Positions 1 to 11,545 of a stretch of 64,000 nt of DNA are shown one piece after another. How positions within the stretch are numbered: position 1 is the stretch's first letter; each line of letters begins with the position of its first letter. Location: the NCBI RefSeq assembly GCF_001625215.2, contig NC_030384.2:45728390-45792389 (forward strand). Direction: 5' to 3'. Under the pieces are notes generated by a model. It saw only the letters and a list, made by a program, of their open reading frames with translations, was not told where the DNA came from and made no database searches. The translations under genes and the position numbers were made by a program. Source of the stretch: Daucus carota subsp. sativus. Taxonomy: Eukaryota; Streptophyta; Magnoliopsida; Apiales; Apiaceae.

Positions 1-366
1 ATGAGATTTGAGAAGAAATGTAGGATAGGAGAGAATAGAGCATTTCATCTCAAATTGAAAGTGTGATATTTAGCACATGAGGCAAGGAATGGAATGGAGG
101 AAGGAATGAAATTTCTTAACCATTGTCCATAATATAGTTCATTTTTCATTCCATTCCTTCCGGAATCATTCACCCCAACCAAACACAACATAAGTCCTTA
201 ACCTTGAACCATTCCACTGCCAGTTAAATGTCGAAGCGGTTTCTACATCATTCACAAATATTACATAAAAAGATCCATTACCAAAATAAAATTTGTGTAA
301 AATCATTTTTGAATATTATATATATATATATAACATGAAAATATTTGTAAATTCACACATACACAC

Positions 367-406
<40 letters not shown>

Positions 407-1352
407 GAATTTTATATATTGGGACCCTATTGCTCTTCATTAAGGACCGTCCCTGTCCTCGAGTATAGTCATAATGACGGAACCAGAAAAAAAATTTGGA
501 AGTGAGAATTTTTTTTATGCCAACGATACATTCGGACAATCTTAGATTTTATTGACAATTCATGAATTTGTATGTACAAAATCCAAATTTACATGATATT
601 TTTATATATATAATGAATAGACCATCAAGATTTGTTAGTTTGTGGGGAACGAAATAAACTCTATTGAATAAATACAAATTTTTTGAGAGATTTTTAAGAG
701 CACAAAATGATTATATAATCAATTTTTATACTCAAAATGAAATCAATTCAAACTCTTACGGAAGATTCTAGAGGGGAACCAGGGCCAACCCGCCCTCATT
801 GATACCGTCCTGATTGTATATATCTTATGCCTACCTACATTCTGCGTTAAGAAGGACATCGACCGATCCAAGAATTCATTCACAACAGTGCTTTATTTGT
901 ATATATAAAAGAATTATATGATCAGTACTTTGCATGTAATAATATATTGACATACTCGGAAAAAAAATTATAGAGTGTGCTAAAATTTATAGGAAAATTA
1001 AGTAAAATATTTTACATTATAATGTAAATAAAATGATAGAGGAATTTGGGATTATGTTAAAATAAATACTCTTTATCATACACGATTGTTTAATTTGAAA
1101 AAAATATGTTTCATGTCATTTAGAATTAAAATAATATTTTAATAATTACAAATAATCATGTGATTTTATGGTTAAAAATGAATGAAATTTTTACAATATC
1201 TAATCAAACTAAATATATTTCATTTTCCTTAAAATGATATGAAATATTACAAACATATAAGATACATTTAAAATATTATAAATTTATGTATTTCCAATCA
1301 TAAAATTATACTAATATATTTGTTTGTATAAAAAAATTATTTCCATATATAT
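1..1352. other. Gene-free left edge: MITE remnant and TA microsatellites
   Basis: No gene is supported here. Bases 1 to about 196 look like the right end of a terminal-inverted-repeat element cut by the window edge: an AT-rich stretch with GGAATG words on one side and CATTCC words on the other, ending in CCCCAACCAAACACAAC, the typical outer motif of plant MITEs. Pure (TA)n tracts lie at about 313..333 and 369..402. The remainder is AT-rich and uninformative; short open frames have no recognisable content. Confidence 0.4.
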
Positions 1353-1386
1353 ACAGGCCCGTGCCTTGCACGGGCTTCCACGCTAG
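1353..1386 (+). mobile_element. Helitron 3' terminus (hairpin plus CTAG)
   Basis: A perfect GC-rich hairpin, GCCCGTGC-ctt-GCACGGGC, is followed about 8 bases later by CTAG and then T. A short hairpin just upstream of CTRR at an A/T insertion site defines a Helitron 3' end. The same hairpin core recurs at 52393..52426. I could not place the matching 5' TC end, which probably lies in the AT-rich DNA to the left. The terminus sits about 50 bp beyond the ELM1-like stop codon. Confidence 0.7.
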
Positions 1387-1435
1387 TTACCAGTTATGTT
1401 ACATCCCTCTAAGAAAGTGATAACAACATTAACTA

Positions 1436-4400
1436 CTAAGTGCACAAGTATAGATGCTCAAAATTTGTAGAGTAAATTAATTTCCAATAGATCAATTCAA
1501 CAACTAGAATTTCTACACAAAACTCAGTAGAAGCATCTGGAAGAATGGTACAATTGCCAGAGAAATACAACATTTCATGCGCTACTATGACTAATTTCCA
1601 TCCACGTGTTGCAAGTGCCTTGATCACCTGAACTGCTGCATCTGCAGTGTCACTTAAAGGAACATAGCTCCAACTTTCGGAAACCTGGACAATCACTAAA
1701 TATCAGCATACAGTAAACATATGTTTCAATGGTGCTGTTGGATGTTGAATGTTTTTTTTTTATTTTGATAAGATTGGATGTTGGATGTTGGAAACTGACA
1801 ATAGAGGCACATTTCTGGGATCCTTTTCTGTTTAGTTAAAGCAACTTTTAGTACTTTGTCAACTATCTTCTTTCACCTGGTTACTTCAAAGAAGGGGCTT
1901 TTGATTTTAAATTCCTCCACAAGTACTTCCTACCATTTGAAAAATACTTCACTACCCCTACTCCATGATTCAACAACCATCTAACATGAAAATGAAATGC
2001 TCTGATTTGTCAAGTTCATTTACATGTGTGTGTTTGTGTGTGTTCATCGCGTATGATTCAATACTTTGAGTATTTGTAGAATATCAAATGAATGATGAAT
2101 CAATTCATTTTAATCATGTCAGCTTTTAAAGTCAACTCATATTTGCAACAGTGACAACAGGCATTGTGACAAACATTAGTATAGACACTAATACCTCCGC
2201 CAGTACGAGATCCTGATTAATATTAATATTTTTATTTTTTTTGCTAAATGATTAACATTAATATATTTATGCACTTAAAAATATGTTTCCTTTCTATCCA
2301 TGAAGCAGATATAATAACATAATAAGTAAGCATACTCTAACCTGCAATGATGACAAAATGGAGTTGCATAATATATGATACAAGAGTAGCTTTAACTTCT
2401 ATGAAAATAACATGGTGAAATTAGTATGGTGTTAATTGTATGTTACAACAATTGGGGATCAGATGACATACATTTTCTTTGCCAGTGAAAGGTCGAAGCA
2501 CTCCTCGCTCAAACAGGGATTTCTGGAAATCAGCAAACTTCCATGTACATCTCTCTGAACCAATTACATACACAGGCTTCCTGCAGAATAATAAAAACAG
2601 TAAAATAGATATCCTTAGTTGCAAAGGATAAAAGAGAAACATGGATATCATATTAACTAGTATGAGACTGACAATCATTAAGTTGTAGTAGACATACCCT
2701 GTGCTACAAGCCTCACTTAACATACTGACTGAATCAGCAGTGATGACAAACGCATCTGCCCAAGCTAGATTCCCCATGTGTGGATTCGGGTCTAAACATA
2801 ATTGTGTTATATAAACATATATACATTAGTCTGTACACTTTCAGTATGATAACATGAACAAGGACTTCATTTATGATAACAATCATACCACTGCCATCCC
2901 AGATGTGAACCTTAGGATTATCATGAAATGCTCGCAGTATAATATCAGATATCTGTCAGAAACATCTCTCATCAATTAAAAATCTGTAAAATAATAGATC
3001 CATGAAAGTGCAGTGAGCATCTGTACCTTGGCTGGAGTTCTTCTAGAGAAAGATATCCTCACACTTCCACAACTCGGAAGGATATTTGCTAGTGAGGCTG
3101 TCAACTGCTTGGCAAGGTCTGTGCCATATTGACAATGACCTGCCAAAAATGTTCATAACACTCAATCTACAACATGAATGTACAAGGTAGCGGGGCATCA
3201 CATTAAAAAGGTACTTGAGCATCATATAAATTGAACAAGGGATATTCCCTATGGCGCCACTATACAATTGGTTTTTGTCAATGTTACCATCACATTTTTT
3301 GCTTCTATTTGTGGTAACTCTGTACATTCGGTTTTCCACATATAATGCTCTCATGTTAAGTAAAAGTGTAAAACTTAATAGAATTGTTTTAAGATTGTAA
3401 AACAAATTTTACATTTTAAATCTTTCTGAAAAAATACATGAAGTAGACCTTTGAATCATGTAAACGGAGTTAAAATGAGTAAGATATATTCAAACTTTAT
3501 AACCGAACCTTGATCATTTATATCTCACTCATCTTGACTCAGGTTTACATGATTCAAAAGTCTAAATCATGTGGCTTTTTTGCAAAGATTTCAAATATAG
3601 AATTTGTTTTGCAGTCTGAAATCAAATCGATTACATTTTACTTAAAATAAGAGTATTATATGTAATAAAACCAAATGTACAAATTTATTACAGATTGAAG
3701 CAAAAATGTGATGATATCATTGGAAAAAGTCAATCGTACAGTGGTACCATCGAGAATATCTCATAAAAAAAAACTCAAGGAGGGGGAAGAGGGATGGCAG
3801 AAGGCTTGAGTATTAACCTTTTAGGTCCAACCTAGACCCTAATCACCAGAATTGGGGACAAAAACATTTATTTCACGAATATTAATAGGAAACATAACAT
3901 GACCAACAAAACAAAAAAAAACATCTAACTGTATTCCCTCGAAGAGCATGCTGGCAATGGATAATATCCGAATATGAAAAAGACAATAAGTATGCCACAA
4001 AGTAGCCTGTTCTAGCTAGGTAACAAAATGTGCAAGCAGCTTAATTTCAGTTTAAGAGAGTAAATGTGAGCGGTAGCAGACTTACTTGTAGGTCCTCCAA
4101 TGTTAACCACAAGTAAGGGTTTCAGCAGTGGTGCCAGTTTATCATGCCAAGCAGAAGCTGCATTTTGCAAAGCAGTTGAATCAGCTTGATGTAGAGCTCC
4201 AACAGTGAGGATCTAGAATTTAAAATAGGTGAGCTATACTCTACTTTCTTCAACAAAGAATCAAAAATATCACAACTGCTGGGCCATACTTGTAGCAGGA
4301 AAGGGGAGTAGAAAAAAAAACAGTGAAAAAAAAAAGAATCTCACCACATTCTTCCCAGGATGCTCCCGCGGAGTTATCCACCTACGAAGAAACCATGGAA

Positions 4401-4662
4401 CTTGCTCTTGTGCTTGGGGAGTCAATGGATAGTAATCATGGCGTGGAGTAATAACCAAATCAAACCTTTTGAGATTTGATCTTGGATGTTGTATCTGCGA
4501 CAATAATGAAGGAAAAAAATTACAAAATTTAATTGCTAGGTACTATAAAAGAGAATGGAACACTTGAAAAGTGGTTGCACGATTAATCAACTGAGCAGAA
4601 CATAATGGAATCGCAAGTTAACAGATGCATGCATCATCATCATCATAATCATAATAATATAA

Positions 4663-4695
<33 letters not shown>

Positions 4696-5872
4696 GGATT
4701 AAAATTTAAAGCACTTCAAATGGAAGAAACCACTCTGATCCTGTTTTGCTGATAAGTAAAGATGAAAAAGAAAAACACAGTCAACCCTCAAACCTGAACA
4801 ACAAAAACATGTTCTGGAGCTAACCGTTTAATGGAACTTGAAACAGGTATCGTATCCCGGCCAGATGCAACCACCAATAATGGTCCATACCTAAAAACAA
4901 AAGGTTAAAAAAGTCTAAAATCTGAAGAGATGAAGAGATGATATTATCAGATAAATAAGGAATGCTTCAATGCAGAACTAATTATGTTATCCATGACTGA
5001 TGGACTTGACTACAAATAATAATAGATGCAAATTTAATAAAATCAAAACATAAGAACACAACAAAAAAGCACAATTTGTACAACTATCAATGAATGAAGC
5101 AGCGCTGATATTTTCTATCTAGCACATCAGACAGCAATTTAGAAACATAGACTTAAAAGGAAAGTCGGATACTGTTTGAAGAGGGAAAGGTCTGCAGCTC
5201 TGTCTACTTAAACTAATTCTCAGTTTTTCATACTGTTTAAATGCAAATTCAAACAAGATACAAAACCATACTTCTCACGTGTTTCACGAGCTGAAATTGC
5301 AATCTGCTTTGCATCAGCTTCTAAAAAAGAGGAGGAGCCTGCACAACAGATTCAATGTAAGCTTTAGTATTTGCTATTTCACTTCCTTGTAAAGTTTCCT
5401 ATATACGCCTAAATCCTCAGAATGACCTGCATTGTCAGCCGATGGTAACACCCGGCTATTCCCTATGGCACCAAGCCGATATAATTCATGTCCACTTGTT
5501 TGCCTTAAAAAGCGATCAATTTTCCTATGGAGAGGAACAGAAAGCCAGTGAAGTCTTTCATTAATTCCTCCCCTCGGCCTCGTAACACGCTGCATATAAC
5601 AAACGTATAATCAAAAAGCACATCAAATTTATATGTTACACAATTTAGTCATATAATTTTTGCAGCAAAAGAAAATAACAGCAGGTACACTATTTTAAAA
5701 TCAGAGCGAATTATAAATGAAAAGAGAGTGGAAATAAAATAGAGAAGTGACTTACATAAAAAGAATGAGGATGAGAAAAACCTAGAGCTCTGATTAAACC
5801 AATGCATTGATTTTCGGCTCCAGCGACGCCGTTTCCGATGACAATCACTCGGCTGATGATGTTCCTCCGCAT
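1436..5872 (-). CDS. ELM1: Mitochondrial fission protein ELM1-like (DUF1022), 11 exons
   Basis: Plant ELM1 acts on the outer mitochondrial surface and is needed to bring the dynamin DRP3A to fission sites. Exons by splice consensus and phase: 5756..5872, 5427..5589, 5272..5338, 4794..4890, 4345..4494, 4086..4212, 3027..3139, 2889..2952, 2698..2791, 2472..2580, 1436..1684, totalling 1350 nt and 449 residues. The product follows Arabidopsis ELM1 throughout: VIGNG near the N terminus, RVTRPRGG, LEAD, VASGRDT, QIQHPRSNLKRFD, ITPRHDYYPL, GALHQAD, WADAFVITADSVSM, SEACSTGKPVYV, SESWSYVPL. The ATG at 5872 is the first in frame, although the frame stays open upstream for about 67 codons without another ATG. 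The last exon reads through the usual end (RGW-hydrophobic) and adds roughly 50 unrelated residues. A foldback element occupies the intron between exons 6 and 7. Confidence 0.93.
3236..3768. mobile_element. Foldback MITE in the ELM1-like intron
   Basis: The left arm (GGGATATTCCCTATGGCGCC, then a region with CCATCACATTTTTTGCTTC) reappears as an imperfect reverse complement on the right (reading back from about 3768: GAGATATTCTCGATGGTACC, then ATCATCACATTTTTGCTTC). The complementarity continues inward through CATATAAT and GATTCA/TGAATC blocks for more than 200 bp per arm, so nearly the whole element can fold into one long hairpin. There is no coding content. Exact ends and a target duplication could not be fixed. 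Confidence 0.6.
4632..4694. repeat. Trinucleotide microsatellite (CAT/ATT)n
   Basis: A run of CAT units grades into CATAAT and then an uninterrupted ATT run of about eleven units (about 4662..4694), inside an intron of the ELM1-like gene. Confidence 0.9.
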
Positions 5873-5997
5873 TACAGCCTGGCCGGCTTCACTGTCACCG
5901 CCGCTAATAAACTTGGGATCTGAGTTCTGACCCGAACAGGAATCTGGGGTTTTGGGTTGGGGACTATTTGTTTCTTTGGGCTTTTGAAGAGAAACAT
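5872..5997 (-). promoter_or_regulatory. Upstream ORF ending TAATG on the ELM1-like start
   Basis: Upstream of the main ATG, in another frame, an ATG at 5997 opens a 41-codon frame whose TAA stop shares its last base with the main start codon (TAATG). If the mRNA leader includes it, ribosomes reaching the main ATG would have to scan past it or reinitiate. The transcript start is unknown. Confidence 0.4.
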
Positions 5998-8706
5998 AAA
6001 CTAGTGACTGGGCTTGATCAGTGAGGATATTTTTAATTTTTTATACCTATTTTTTTTTTTAATGAGGAGATTTTTTAATTGCAAATATAGTTCTGAAAAT
6101 CGTTAAATTAATCATTAATTGATGATTTTTGACCGATTAATTATTATAAGAATATTTTATGAATTTGACTTTTTAAATTTGATTGATCGTGTCATATTTT
6201 CTAAAATTAAGATAATAAATTTAATAAATTAAATATTATCATACTATTTTTAATTAATGACCTAATTACTTTTGATTATTCCAAGAAATGTTAAATTATG
6301 ATTTTTTTAATTATTTCAGATTTCCGTTTTTTTACCTGCCTAGAAACAAGTATATTTTATTGTATTTCGAATTGGATAACTGGAACATAGAGTCCCCGAC
6401 TGTAAGCTTTGTCAATCGTGGTATTTAATTAAGTTAAACACTCTGATCGATCAAAAAACGTAGCACAAATGAACACCATCAAGTTTAAACTATAAGAAAA
6501 GGTTCAATGTTAATATTTCTTACCATATCACTAGTTGAGATTATCTTTATCCAAAACTCACTAAACTTTATCCTCGCTTTGTTAACAAGTACTCTACTTA
6601 AGAAATATATTTCAACAGTTAAATGCACCACAGTTGTGGAAGAGAATATAAATGTACTTCATAAACTAAAATGCACAACTGCGACTTACTGCAACTTGTA
6701 TACATTGGTTCTCATAGTTTGCCCTTTGCGAAAACAAATATATATAGATATAAGTAAATATAGAACACAAGTTAGAGACCCAGATAGATATACCTGAATG
6801 GCTGAATCATGTACAACTGCGGGACCAGCTCATGTTTTTCATGTTTACCATAACTTTCCCTGATTATTATTTTAAAATCTCAGGGCCAGGATCAATGGTT
6901 TGGACAGCTACTAACCAGTCTGAACTAACTATATAGTTGATGCTAATCAAGTGCCAACTACCAAGACTAAAAGCATTTCTCCCAAATGTGACTACTAAGG
7001 TAGCTACACATTTGCATCATCCCCCCAAGCTACATCTGATTAAGTTACTTAAACTGACTATGCTGCTGGTCATGACTCATCATCACCGTGGAAGAGATCT
7101 CTTCTAAGGCCTACAAAATGGTCCAAAATTCACATTTTAAGGTCAAGCTCGCTCTAAGATATAAGTTCTCGGTCTTCACTGTGATTTCTTTCACTACCAG
7201 TTAATACTGTCACCGAAAGCCAGATCAAACATTCAGGCAATAAAAACGCATGAGAACAGTCAACAGAGATGCTATCAGCTATGAATACAACGCAGCGAAA
7301 TAGACGTGCCTCCACAATCTATAAGTCTTTCAGTTCCAAAATAGATATAATTTCTGTGTAATTCATAACTTGGGTCTCTCCAGGCAAGTTCAGCATAAAA
7401 TACTATAAAAGGAAGCAACTTTGACTCCACTTAGCAGATCATTACACTTACAAAACCACCACAATGGACTTATCACAAATACATAACGTGTCAATTACAA
7501 TGTACCATGCTTCATCCCTATTAGTAGAAAAACTCTTGAACTAGACAACTGGCCTTTTTCAAGCAAAAGAAGCTTAAGCTTACACAGTAAAGTCAATCAC
7601 TTCCTTTTCAAATGTATGATAGGTAATGACTGTCCACTTAACACATTGCTAATATTTATTATAGTAATCGCTTATTCCCAGTAACTGAAAAACAACAATT
7701 ACCTGATTATATGAAGTTCACTGTGCCACTGTTGTTTCTGTTTGCTCTTATCCGCTAAGCTGCATTGAAACAGCTTCAATCTGGTTATATATGATCACTG
7801 CAACTATAAAATAGACTGTTGTTTCTATTTGCTATCATCCACCAAACTGCAATGCGGTATTGAAACAGCTTACATTTGTGGTATATGTCATTTGATAACT
7901 ACAACTGAAGTAGGGAAAGTAACCATCAGATTGTTGGACCACAAGTACAGGGTGTAATACACAGTAGTAGGCAACTATAGACTCAAAGACATGACTAATG
8001 TGCTCTTGGTAGGTGAGACCAAATATATGCCCATATAGAGACAGTTCACTCAACAATCAACAAAGTTGCATAATATCAAGTATCAACAGACAGCAGTTCG
8101 GTATAAGAAGGTAAAATTGAGTGTGTTGCCACTTAACATAGAAGTTTGCTAAATGCCCTTGAAAAACAAGATATTGGTACCATTGTAGCATTATATCAGT
8201 TCCTTAATTTATACATCCAACAAAAACAAAAACTACATCAAAGCGAATGCTTCCGCTACCAAAATAAAACAGCAATTAGATAGATATGATAGGAAAATTC
8301 ATTACGTCCAAATTCAAGACCATAACAATCTTTACCGTGCAACAAAAACAAAAACTAATCAAAGCAAATGCCTCCGCTACCAAAATAAAACAGCAATCAG
8401 AGATATGATAGGAAATTCATCACTTCCAAATTCAAGACCATAACAATCTTTACCATGCAAGTGAGAAAATGTTCGATTATAAAATGTTATCGAAGCATGT
8501 GATTGGGGAAAATATCGATATACTAGACCATCGACATCAACAGGATTTTTGCTACTTAATACACAATTCTAAAACTTCCACCACAGGAGTTTGCAACTTT
8601 CCATTACACCTTAGTACAATATACTGCTAATATATATTCGAGACTGTCAAGAGCTCACGAAAGTAGTACTGAGTCGAAACAAAAACAGAGCAGAATTCAC
8701 TTCACT
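5998..8706. other. Intergenic region between ELM1-like and S40-like genes
   Basis: No gene supported. Near 5998 lies the leader and promoter side of the ELM1-like gene (minus strand); the right part holds the 3' flank and probable 3' UTR of the S40-like gene. Open frames at 6507..6797 and 7835..8056 show no recognisable domain and have intergenic composition. A tandem duplication at 8221..8460 is listed separately. Confidence 0.5.
8221..8460. repeat. Tandem duplication, about 120 bp, two copies
   Basis: Two adjacent diverged copies begin with AACAAAAACAAAAACTA, continue through CCGCTACCAAAATAAAACAG, and end CATAACAATCTTTACC; the second starts near 8340. They lie about 250-490 bp downstream of the S40-like stop codon. 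Confidence 0.85.
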
Positions 8707-9342
8707 TCAGTCGAGAAAACCTGTTTGGCGCCACACAGCATTACGAACAAGCCTGAGATCTCTCCCTTTGAGTGTTCTCCCTACGCCTTCAAGCACAGAC
8801 GACGTCGTTGCAGGCGCATTCCCCGATCCTCTCGCGACGAGCTCATGCGGCGGCAACATCTCCTCCTCCGCATCCAAATCAATGTCAACGTCAGCAAGCT
8901 CATTCCTCGCCTTCATCTGCATCATCGGAACATTCACCGGCGCCGACTGCTGAAACTTCCTCGCCGGCATTGACTGCGAGTAGTCTCGCTCCTGCGGCGG
9001 CTTCGGAATCGCCGGAATCACCCTCGAACTCGACGCAATCGACGGCTTCCGGTACAAAACCGGACGGTTAGGCTTCCGGTTCTCCGATAATGCCGCTAGT
9101 ATCCCGTTCCGTTCCGGTTCACCGAACGCCTGACGCCTCTGAACTTTCCGGTCCAGATCACCGGAAACAGACCGCTGATGATTCGCCTGCGAGAAATCGC
9201 CGGTCCAGAAAACATCATCCTCATTCAGCTCACCGCCGACGCCGGAGATGACGTCAGATGACTGCTTTGGCGGAGAAAACACGTCGAGAAAGCGGTCCGA
9301 CGACGGCGAACGACGGTGTTTAGCGACGCCTCTCGAGTCCAT
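8707..9342 (-). CDS. Senescence regulator S40-like (DUF584) protein
   Basis: A complete intronless 211-residue protein. Plant S40/DUF584 proteins are small, mostly disordered, often nuclear, and linked to leaf senescence and stress; their biochemical activity is not established. The family signature is clear: an N-terminal stretch with SDRFLDVFSPP (residues about 16-26), a middle DFSQ and IPKPP motif (about 112-116), an acidic run DLDAEEEMLPPHE (about 156-168), and the diagnostic C-terminal block GRTLKGRDLRLVRNAVW followed by RQTGFLD. Single-exon structure is normal for the family. The start is the only in-frame ATG before the conserved N-terminal motif. The DNA here is strikingly GC-rich compared with its surroundings, so open frames on the opposite strand at 8725..9071 are shadows. 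Confidence 0.93.
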   Translation of the reverse strand: MDSRGVAKHRRSPSSDRFLDVFSPPKQSSDVISGVGGELNEDDVFWTGDFSQANHQRSVSGDLDRKVQRRQAFGEPERNGILAALSENRKPNRPVLYRKPSIASSSRVIPAIPKPPQERDYSQSMPARKFQQSAPVNVPMMQMKARNELADVDIDLDAEEEMLPPHELVARGSGNAPATTSSVLEGVGRTLKGRDLRLVRNAVWRQTGFLD

Positions 9343-9424
9343 TGAGATGAAAAAAAGTGAAAATGTACCTGGACTGACTTTGTAAGTATAAAATTTTTAA
9401 TTTTTACTATCTGATATATCTGAT

Positions 9425-9432
9425 TATATATA
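9425..9432 (-). promoter_or_regulatory. TATA box of the S40-like gene
   Basis: TATATATA followed by AATC on the minus strand, 83 bp upstream of the S40-like ATG, a suitable spacing for a short leader. Confidence 0.5.
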
Positions 9433-9633
9433 GGGTGGGGTCAAACAAGATGAAATTGTGAAGACTTTTTAGTCATAGTGATGTAGTCAGGTATGTATGT
9501 AGACGCATTGTTGATGTATGTATGATGGAAAGAGGGGTAAAGGGGGACTGGGGGAGTTATCCTCTGTAGTCGCGTTGTTTGTTTACATGTTGTGCTCGTG
9601 ATCGTCTCAGAAACGGATTTCTTTATACTACTT

Positions 9634-10444
9634 AAAAAAACATTTTCCCGTATAATATTATATTATTTTATTTGAAAATTATTTATAATATTAAATTGTA
9701 TTTACCACTTGTTAGCTCCAACTTTATTTTTGTATATATATATACATATAAAAAAAATCATAAATATAATTAGTGAGCTTATTTATATCTATTTCTTATG
9801 GAATATTTATTTTAATATATCTAAATATTAATGTCAGTATTTTACAATTTGGAGGTTAAATATTAGTATCATATTTTTATATCATAAAGAGTATGATTAA
9901 TTATTTTGTTTATTTTCCCGACAAAAAATATATAATCCTTTTTTAATGTTATTTGTTTAAACAAGAAAAGATTAATATGAATTATGAATATTTTAGTATT
10001 CGTGTGTCTCACCAAGTTCTCGCTTTGGTTAGACATTATAATTTTACATATTTTTCTAATATTTTTCATAAATTTTATTATTCTTATTGTTAAATAATAT
10101 ATCATGTTTTTTGTAAAGACATATATGTCATTATCGGATTAAAAAATTTCACATAATATATATTTTTTTACTTATCGTTCTTATGTTTCTCTTTGCTTGT
10201 TTTGATTTTCAGGATCATGGAAAGAGACTTATGAGTTTTCTTATTCCGACTTTAAAGTCTTATTATCTAAACATATCTAAACATTCGGAGATATCTTATT
10301 ATCTAAACATCCGGAGATATCTTGCGTATCTTTTGGTTAGATGATAAACTTTGATGGATGAAAGAAATCTCTGTTGCGGATCTATGATACAACTCATCTA
10401 CTAGAATGTAGATCTTGACAAAAAAAAAACATTTTCCCGTATAA
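9634..10444 (+). mobile_element. 5'-truncated LINE-like insertion with 22 bp target duplication
   Basis: Identical 22 bp direct repeats containing ACATTTTCCCGTATAA lie at 9634..9655 and 10423..10444. The right copy directly follows a poly-A run (10420..10429) after CTTGAC. A long target duplication with a 3' poly-A tail is the mark of target-primed (LINE or SINE) insertion. The roughly 770 bp insert is AT-rich, has no intact frame, and contains a short internal tandem repeat with TCTTATTATCTAAACAT and CGGAGATATCTT words (about 10258..10324). It looks like a LINE 3' end rather than a tRNA-headed SINE, because no B box was seen. Confidence 0.65.
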
Positions 10445-11545
10445 ATATATGTTTCTTAAATGGCATTAAATTATCTTATATTAAAATATAATAAGAGATA
10501 ATTCGAAGTTCAATTTTATATTTTCGATCATTCATGTATATTGTATTTTCTTGTTCCAATTATTTTAAATTCAAATAAGAAAATATAGATAATAAGAAAT
10601 ATATTAGTTTAAGTCTTCTTAACTCTAATGTGTTCTATTTCAAGACAAATACGAAATCATCGGATAAGATAAATAATATCTTTTCTCTCATGAATGAAGG
10701 ATTAAAAGAATATGAAAAATATGAAGTAACTAATTTATAATTAGTTACTAATATATTGAAAAAATGTTGTTGTATAAATTTAATAACAATTTGATATTTT
10801 TTGAAATTCACACATCTCAAGTTATAGAATAAAAATATAATATTTTTTTATGAGTTTTGATAATAATATTTAGGGATGATCACGGTGGGAATGGTGAGGT
10901 TTTTCTTTAAAACTGCAGATTAAACCGTGTAAACCACAATACAAAAAATGTGGTACAGTGCAGTTTGTATGTATAAGAATAAATATTATTATTTAAAATT
11001 ATGAATAAAATTATATATGTTGTATGATTTTTTATTATTAGATTAATATCTTTATTTTAAAAAAATTATAAATCCTAAATTGAATTTTGAGTCAATGATA
11101 TTCGGTTTTAAAATTCTGACTTCACAAAATTTAATTCAACCGGTGGCTGTATACGAACACCAGATCCACGCCCATGGATAAGAGTGATAACATGGATATA
11201 TATCATAAAAATTTCAAATTATTAACTAATATAAAATAAGAAAAAGTAGTAAATCTTTAAAAAAAAAAAAGAGTAGTAAATATTCTGCAAGAAATTAGCA
11301 AAATAGAAAAACAAGTAAACAAGCGTGAAAGAAATTACACGAGTGGTGTTGACGAGAAAACAAAACCGTAACTTAACGTGACGGCGATACTTTATTCATA
11401 TCCATTCTCTCTATTCCCCGTCTCACCTAACCGGAACGACATGATACTCTGAACGTCGTCGTATCATCTCCGACCTATTCCATTACCAAACAGGCGATCC
11501 TCTCACAAAATTTTACACTTGTCATCACCAGCAAATCACACCATC
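10445..11545. other. Intergenic, promoter side of SNX1
   Basis: AT-rich DNA with no recognisable gene or repeat. The last 150 bp or so, richer in C and T (CTCTCTATTCCCCGTCTCACC), are probably the 5' UTR of the sorting nexin gene. I saw no convincing TATA box. Confidence 0.4.

Noticed and set aside
8725..9071. Overlapping plus-strand frames opposite the S40-like gene
   Set aside because: Shadow frames caused by the high GC of the real minus-strand gene; no domain.
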